Positions 5,613 to 6,671 of a DNA stretch of 6,671 nucleotides are shown piece by piece; position 1 is the first letter of the stretch; the number at the start of each line of letters is the position of its first letter. Below the pieces are notes generated by a model, which worked only from the letters and a program-made list of their open reading frames with translations, was not told the DNA's origin and did not search any database. A program made the position numbers and the translations under genes. Source of the stretch: Bacteroidia bacterium (GTDB taxonomy: Bacteria > Bacteroidota > Bacteroidia > Flavobacteriales > Flavobacteriaceae); contig JAUICT010000118.1 of NCBI GenBank assembly GCA_030429325.1, positions 1 to 6,671 on the forward strand. Reading direction: 5' to 3'.

Positions 5613-6671
5613 CTATACTTTTATAAAAATCTTCCGCTTGTACAATACGTAGGCCAACAGGCAATAAAAGGCCACTACCGTTAAACCATACAGCAGGGAA
5701 GATAGTTTCATGGACATAAAATCGTGCACATAAATGGTCTGGAACAACCACCCATGCAGGGAATTGCCATCGCCTACCTTAATCATTCCAAACAGCTTGC
5801 TGATAAAACTGGACAAGAAATACACCACTATGGCATTGGCCCCGGCGTATTTAAAGATACTTCCGAATTTTATTCCTTTGACATCGGTGAGGTGATAAAT
5901 AATCGCCAATACGATGTTGGCCCAACCTGCTGTTACCAAGACAAAGCTACTGGTCCATAATGCCTTGTTGATGGGGAATACCAAATCCCAAACATGGCCC
6001 AGAATTAAAAATGCACCTCCCAAACCGAACAAAATTGTGGTTTTCTTCTCTTGCTTTGAGGTCAATATCAACCCTGTGAAAATACCCAACAACGAACTTA
6101 CTATGGCCGGAAGGGTGCTTAAAAGACCTTCAGGATCATAATCGGCTTTCCACATGTGCGAGCCTAATACGTTTAGGTCAATATAGTTGGCCAAGTTGTT
6201 CGGTGCCCTCTCCAAGGTGGATGCCACCCCTTGAACAGGGACAAAAACCATGAGCAACCAATACCCAATCAACAAGATCCCTGAAACGGCAACGAGTTTT
6301 TTCCAGTCCAAATTGATAAACAGGATGGAAGCAAAGAAAAACACTACCCCGATTCGTTGTAAAACCCCAGGAAACCGAATGTTTTCAAAATCCTTGAAGA
6401 AAGGAAAAGTCAATGTGAAAGCTCCTAAGAAGAGACCCAATCCTATCAATTTTAAACTTCGGATAGCAATCTTTTTGTAGGTGCTGGAATCTGTCTTTTT
6501 ATTTTGATAGGCCAGCGCAATGGAGGTGCCCACAATGAAAAGGAAAAATGGGAACACCAAATCTGTTGGTGTGTACCCATGCCATTCCGCATGTAACAGA
6601 GGGGCATACACATGGCCCCAAGTACCCGGGGTGTTCACCAGTCTCATCAATACAATGGTCATTCCCCTAAA
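5613..6671 (-). CDS. Membrane acyltransferase, heparan-alpha-glucosaminide N-acetyltransferase-like (DUF5009/COG4299 type; 5' end outside window)
   Basis: This is a polytopic inner-membrane protein related to HGSNAT, which passes an acetyl group from cytosolic acetyl-CoA to an amino sugar across the membrane. The bacterial substrate is not known from sequence. The frame is open through the right edge: the visible protein begins FRGMTIVLMRLVN, where FRG is the end of the family's LDVFRG motif, so the Met at 6662 is internal. Only roughly 10-30 residues appear to be missing. Counting from that Met, LLHAEWHGYTPTDLVFPFF (22-40) contains H24, which aligns with the active-site histidine of human HGSNAT (KHASWNG). 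RFPGVLQRIG (96-105), DPEGLLSTLPAI (176-187) and GHVWDLVFPINKALWTSS (222-239) are further family marks. Hydrophobic helices lie near 33-52, 64-86, 99-118, 122-142, 181-201, 209-228, 239-258, 270-290 and 321-341. It ends with a basic tail (YKRKIFIKV). It converges on ribE with 18 bp between stops. Confidence 0.85.
   Translation of the reverse strand, partial: FRGMTIVLMRLVNTPGTWGHVYAPLLHAEWHGYTPTDLVFPFFLFIVGTSIALAYQNKKTDSSTYKKIAIRSLKLIGLGLFLGAFTLTFPFFKDFENIRFPGVLQRIGVVFFFASILFINLDWKKLVAVSGILLIGYWLLMVFVPVQGVASTLERAPNNLANYIDLNVLGSHMWKADYDPEGLLSTLPAIVSSLLGIFTGLILTSKQEKKTTILFGLGGAFLILGHVWDLVFPINKALWTSSFVLVTAGWANIVLAIIYHLTDVKGIKFGSIFKYAGANAIVVYFLSSFISKLFGMIKVGDGNSLHGWLFQTIYVHDFMSMKLSSLLYGLTVVAFYCLLAYVLYKRKIFIKV

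Noticed and set aside
5613..6662. Complete 349-residue membrane protein starting at Met 6662
   Set aside because: The frame continues upstream as FRG to the window edge, and the family motif LDVFRG precedes this Met, so the start lies outside the window.

Overview
The window looks like an ordinary housekeeping stretch of a member of Bacteroidota, most likely a marine Flavobacteriaceae of the Muricauda/Allomuricauda kind (the genus is a guess). The reasons are: no consistent Shine-Dalgarno sequences before genes, promoter elements of the Bacteroidota type (TTG, about 19 bp, TAnnTTTG), a BCCP with the biotin motif EAMKLFND, a zinc-less L32, and the gene order pdxA / DUF177-rpmF / fabH-accB-accC. 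No phage, insertion sequence, CRISPR array, tRNA or rRNA is visible.

Layout from left to right. Bases 1-1268 (minus) hold biotin carboxylase accC, cut by the left edge. Bases 1357-1845 (minus) hold accB, and 1873-2868 (minus) hold fabH. Together these three form a fatty-acid initiation operon: AccB carries biotin, AccC carboxylates it, and FabH condenses acetyl-CoA with malonyl-ACP. An intrinsic terminator (2986-3017) separates this operon from an upstream two-gene unit of ribosomal protein L32 (rpmF, 3041-3241) and a DUF177/YceD protein (3249-3779). That unit has a near-perfect Bacteroidota promoter at 3825-3854. Next is pdxA (3893-4945, minus; vitamin B6), divergent from riboflavin synthase (5004-5594, plus; vitamin B2). 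A polytopic membrane acyltransferase of the heparan-alpha-glucosaminide N-acetyltransferase (HGSNAT/DUF5009-like) type converges on riboflavin synthase (5613-6671, minus) and is cut by the right edge.

I see no new multi-gene system. The unexplained structure is in the spacers. (1) The accB-accC spacer is built of 7-bp A/T-rich units arranged as an inverted pair of arrays. It can fold two ways and carries an AAGGAGG far from any start codon. (2) Two perfect TAnnTTTG elements for pdxA and riboflavin synthase cross each other in a 58-bp divergent spacer. (3) A perfect hairpin has the riboflavin synthase stop codon as its loop and sits where two genes converge. (4) An interrupted palindrome lies upstream of fabH. 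These were read by eye and need computation or transcript mapping to confirm.
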